Below are positions 20,990 through 22,569 of a stretch of 22,569 nucleotides of DNA, one piece after another. The stretch is taken from contig JBGPND010000069.1 in NCBI GenBank assembly GCA_041487355.1, forward strand, positions 1 to 22,569, in the 5' to 3' direction. Source of the stretch: JAMXLO01 sp041487355 (lineage in GTDB: Bacteria; Pseudomonadota; Alphaproteobacteria; Acetobacterales; Acetobacteraceae). Each line of letters starts with the position of its first letter. The stretch's first letter is position 1. The notes under the pieces are model-generated. The model worked only from the letters and a program-made list of their open reading frames with translations, did not search any database and had not been told where the DNA came from. The translations under genes and the position numbers were made by a program.

Positions 20990-22393
20990 TCAACTGACAC
21001 TGGTAATGAAATCGTTAACGGCCATGCCTGACAGCGCATTCAGATCCAGGATGCGGTCGAGCAGGACGCTGCGCCGGTCCTCCGGCCAGGTGGCGCGCGT
21101 GAGGCTGTGGAACTTGTCGATCAGAAGCGGCAGCGCCTCCGCCCGCCGGACGGGATCGCCAGCCGGATGGTGGATTTCGACGAATGGCGAAACCTGCCCG
21201 TCCGCCAGTGTGATGCGCATGCTCGAGGCACAGCTTCCGCGATCGAGGTCGTGGTGCGCTGCGCTGTAGTCCGGGTTCTCGGCCACGCGGATCATGCCGC
21301 GCAGGCGATCGATCGCCGGGTCGGCGGCGGCCGTGTCGGAGTAGTCCTCGCTGGTCAGGCTTCCCTTCAGCAGCGCCACGGCCACCATGTATTGCAGGCA
21401 GTGATCGCGTGCCGCGGCATTCGGCAAGGGCCCGTCGTGGCAGATGCGGTTGATCACCTCGTCGTGCGTCTGGATTTCCACCGCGGCGATCGGCGCTGCC
21501 TGCGAACGCAGCCATTCATGCAGGCGCAGCGCGCATTCCACCGCGGTGGAACCGTTTCGCTGACAGGGGAACAGCTTGAAGATCACCCGGTCCATGAAGA
21601 AGTGGCCGAGCGGCCGGTCGAGCCGCACGGGAGCCCCCTTCAGGTAGACGTCGCTGAATCCGCGGCCGGGCGCCGAGAGCGGCTGCGGATAGCCCATCTC
21701 ACCGCGCATCGCGAGCCAGGCGAGGAACACACCGCGGCTCGTCGCGTCCGCGCTCGCCCAGCCCTTGCGCGTGCCGGCATTCGGCGGGTGGCGATACGTC
21801 GTGGGGCTCGGGCCGTCCAGCCAGGCGTTGCTGATCGCATTGCGGAGCTGCACGGCATCGCCACCGAACAGGCGCGCCGCAACGGCGGTGGAGGCGATCA
21901 GCACATAGTGTGTGGTGTCGAGGCCGATCTCCTTGCGGTCGAAGCGGTTCGCCTCGGCGAGACAGCCCTGGATCTCGTAGGCCAGCACCATGGCGCGCAG
22001 CACGTCCGCCATGCGCAAATTCATGCGCATCTGGCTGAGGTGGTCGGCCACCGCGAGGATCGCACCCAGATTGTCCGATGGATGGCCGCCGACCGGCGTC
22101 GTGTCGTTGAAGTCGAGCCAGCGGATCAGCGCCGCGGTATCGAACGCCGCCTTCACCGGATCGAGCGGCTCGGGGCGCCCCGGCACGCGCGCGCCGTGCG
22201 GCACAATGGTGCCAGGAACGACCGGTCCGAGCAGGCGCCGGCAGTCCGCATCGCCCAGCGCGCCGATCGCGCAGCCGAGCGAGTCGGCCAGTGCGAGCGA
22301 AGCGGTGCGCAGCGTCTCCCGCGGGATCGGCGGCGGCTCGCAGACATACGCGGCGATCGCATCGATCACGTCTTCCGCCAGGACCGACTGCAT
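20990..22393 (-). CDS. MmgE/PrpD family protein (2-methylcitrate dehydratase-like)
   Basis: A 467-residue protein matching PrpD along its length: LADSLGCAIGALGD near residue 36, FDTAALIRWLDFNDTT and GGHPSDNLGAILAVADHLS near 84-120, and GPSPTTYRHPPNAGTRKGWA, then RVIFKLFPCQRNGSTAVECAL. PrpD dehydrates 2-methylcitrate to 2-methyl-cis-aconitate in propionate breakdown, and paralogues handle other substrates. prpB and prpC are not in the window, so the exact reaction is uncertain. ATG 22393 has GAAGG about 10 bases upstream. The gene ends 132 bases before hyhB on the same strand and is not obviously part of that operon. An IS-like element lies close upstream of its start. Confidence 0.88.
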   Translation of the reverse strand: MQSVLAEDVIDAIAAYVCEPPPIPRETLRTASLALADSLGCAIGALGDADCRRLLGPVVPGTIVPHGARVPGRPEPLDPVKAAFDTAALIRWLDFNDTTPVGGHPSDNLGAILAVADHLSQMRMNLRMADVLRAMVLAYEIQGCLAEANRFDRKEIGLDTTHYVLIASTAVAARLFGGDAVQLRNAISNAWLDGPSPTTYRHPPNAGTRKGWASADATSRGVFLAWLAMRGEMGYPQPLSAPGRGFSDVYLKGAPVRLDRPLGHFFMDRVIFKLFPCQRNGSTAVECALRLHEWLRSQAAPIAAVEIQTHDEVINRICHDGPLPNAAARDHCLQYMVAVALLKGSLTSEDYSDTAAADPAIDRLRGMIRVAENPDYSAAHHDLDRGSCASSMRITLADGQVSPFVEIHHPAGDPVRRAEALPLLIDKFHSLTRATWPEDRRSVLLDRILDLNALSGMAVNDFITSVS

Positions 22394-22432
22394 GATTTCG
22401 CACCTTCACATCACGCAACGCGACGAATGCTA

Positions 22433-22569
22433 GAGCATTTCCATCCAGACTGGAATCCCAGCCATGCGCTGGCGGGGGTTCCGAAACGCCCCCGATGTAC
22501 GATTCGTAGGCCTCCGGTTGACCATCACCGGAGGTGTCCATGCTTTGGCAGCGAGGCAAAGCCTACTCC
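22433..22569. mobile_element. Left end of a probable IS630-family element (truncated by the window)
   Basis: The sequence after the TA at 22431-22432 (GAGCATTTCCATCC and on) reads like an insertion-sequence terminus, with an internal inverted repeat TTCCA...TGGAA, and leads into a well-positioned transposase start. IS630 elements insert at TA. The right end and the other target TA are outside the window, so the boundary is inferred. It lies about 40 bases before the start of the MmgE/PrpD gene. Confidence 0.45.
22540..22569 (+). CDS. N-terminus of a probable IS630-type transposase (partial)
   Basis: Only ten residues are visible, MLWQRGKAYS. They resemble the start of IS630-type transposases of alphaproteobacteria, which typically read 'GxxYSxDLRxRV' and then a helix-turn-helix. 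GGAGG sits 5 bases before the ATG. The rest runs off the window, so the family call rests on few residues, supported by the IS-like terminus upstream. Confidence 0.45.
   Translation, partial: MLWQRGKAYS

Overview
The window is high-GC DNA with dense, mostly overlapping genes. The mix of families (a long-chain polyprenyl diphosphate synthase, DUF2007, SorAB, a group 3b hydrogenase and alphaproteobacterial-style intergenic palindromes) suggests an alphaproteobacterium, perhaps Rhodospirillales or Acetobacteraceae. That placement is inference; there is no rRNA or marker gene in the window. I see no tRNA, rRNA or CRISPR array, and no gene-free stretch over 300 bases.

Layout. Positions 1-2224: a cut-off gene on the minus strand, a class III aminotransferase and a small exported protein. 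Positions 2225-5761: a polyprenyl diphosphate synthase (minus), a DUF2007 protein, a short SelW-like gene (minus) with an in-frame TGA at its redox-active position, and manC. Positions 5737-7257: a PAP2 phosphatase (minus) and an SDR oxidoreductase. Positions 7307-9784 (minus): a substrate-binding-like protein without a signal peptide, then sulfite dehydrogenase genes sorA and sorB. Positions 9854-13523 (plus): a Gfo/Idh/MocA oxidoreductase and a complete nitrate/sulfonate/taurine-type ABC importer. Positions 13586-15716 (plus): a FrnE-like DsbA-family protein and MetY. Positions 15815-20858 (minus): a six-gene group 3b NiFe-hydrogenase operon, in transcription order hyhB, cyclic-nucleotide-binding-domain gene, hyhG, hyhS, hyhL, maturation protease. 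Positions 20990-22393 (minus): an MmgE/PrpD protein. From about 22433 an IS630-type element begins and runs off the end.

How the genes fit together. The middle block can be read as a sulfur module: a sulfonate-type importer, SorAB to oxidise sulfite to sulfate, and MetY to fix sulfide into homocysteine. The hydrogenase operon encodes all four subunits of an NAD(P)-linked cytoplasmic enzyme plus its protease, with an FNR/FixK-like site upstream. Long palindromes sit at three of the four convergent gene junctions, and another interrupts the hydrogenase operon.

The best candidate for something overlooked is the SelW-like gene at 3937-4155. It is a 72-codon frame with a strong ribosome-binding site, a Cys-Gly-Ala-TGA-Gly-Tyr motif, family-like sequence on both sides of the TGA, and a GC-rich hairpin at SECIS-like spacing. 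An ORF caller that treats TGA as stop will miss it.
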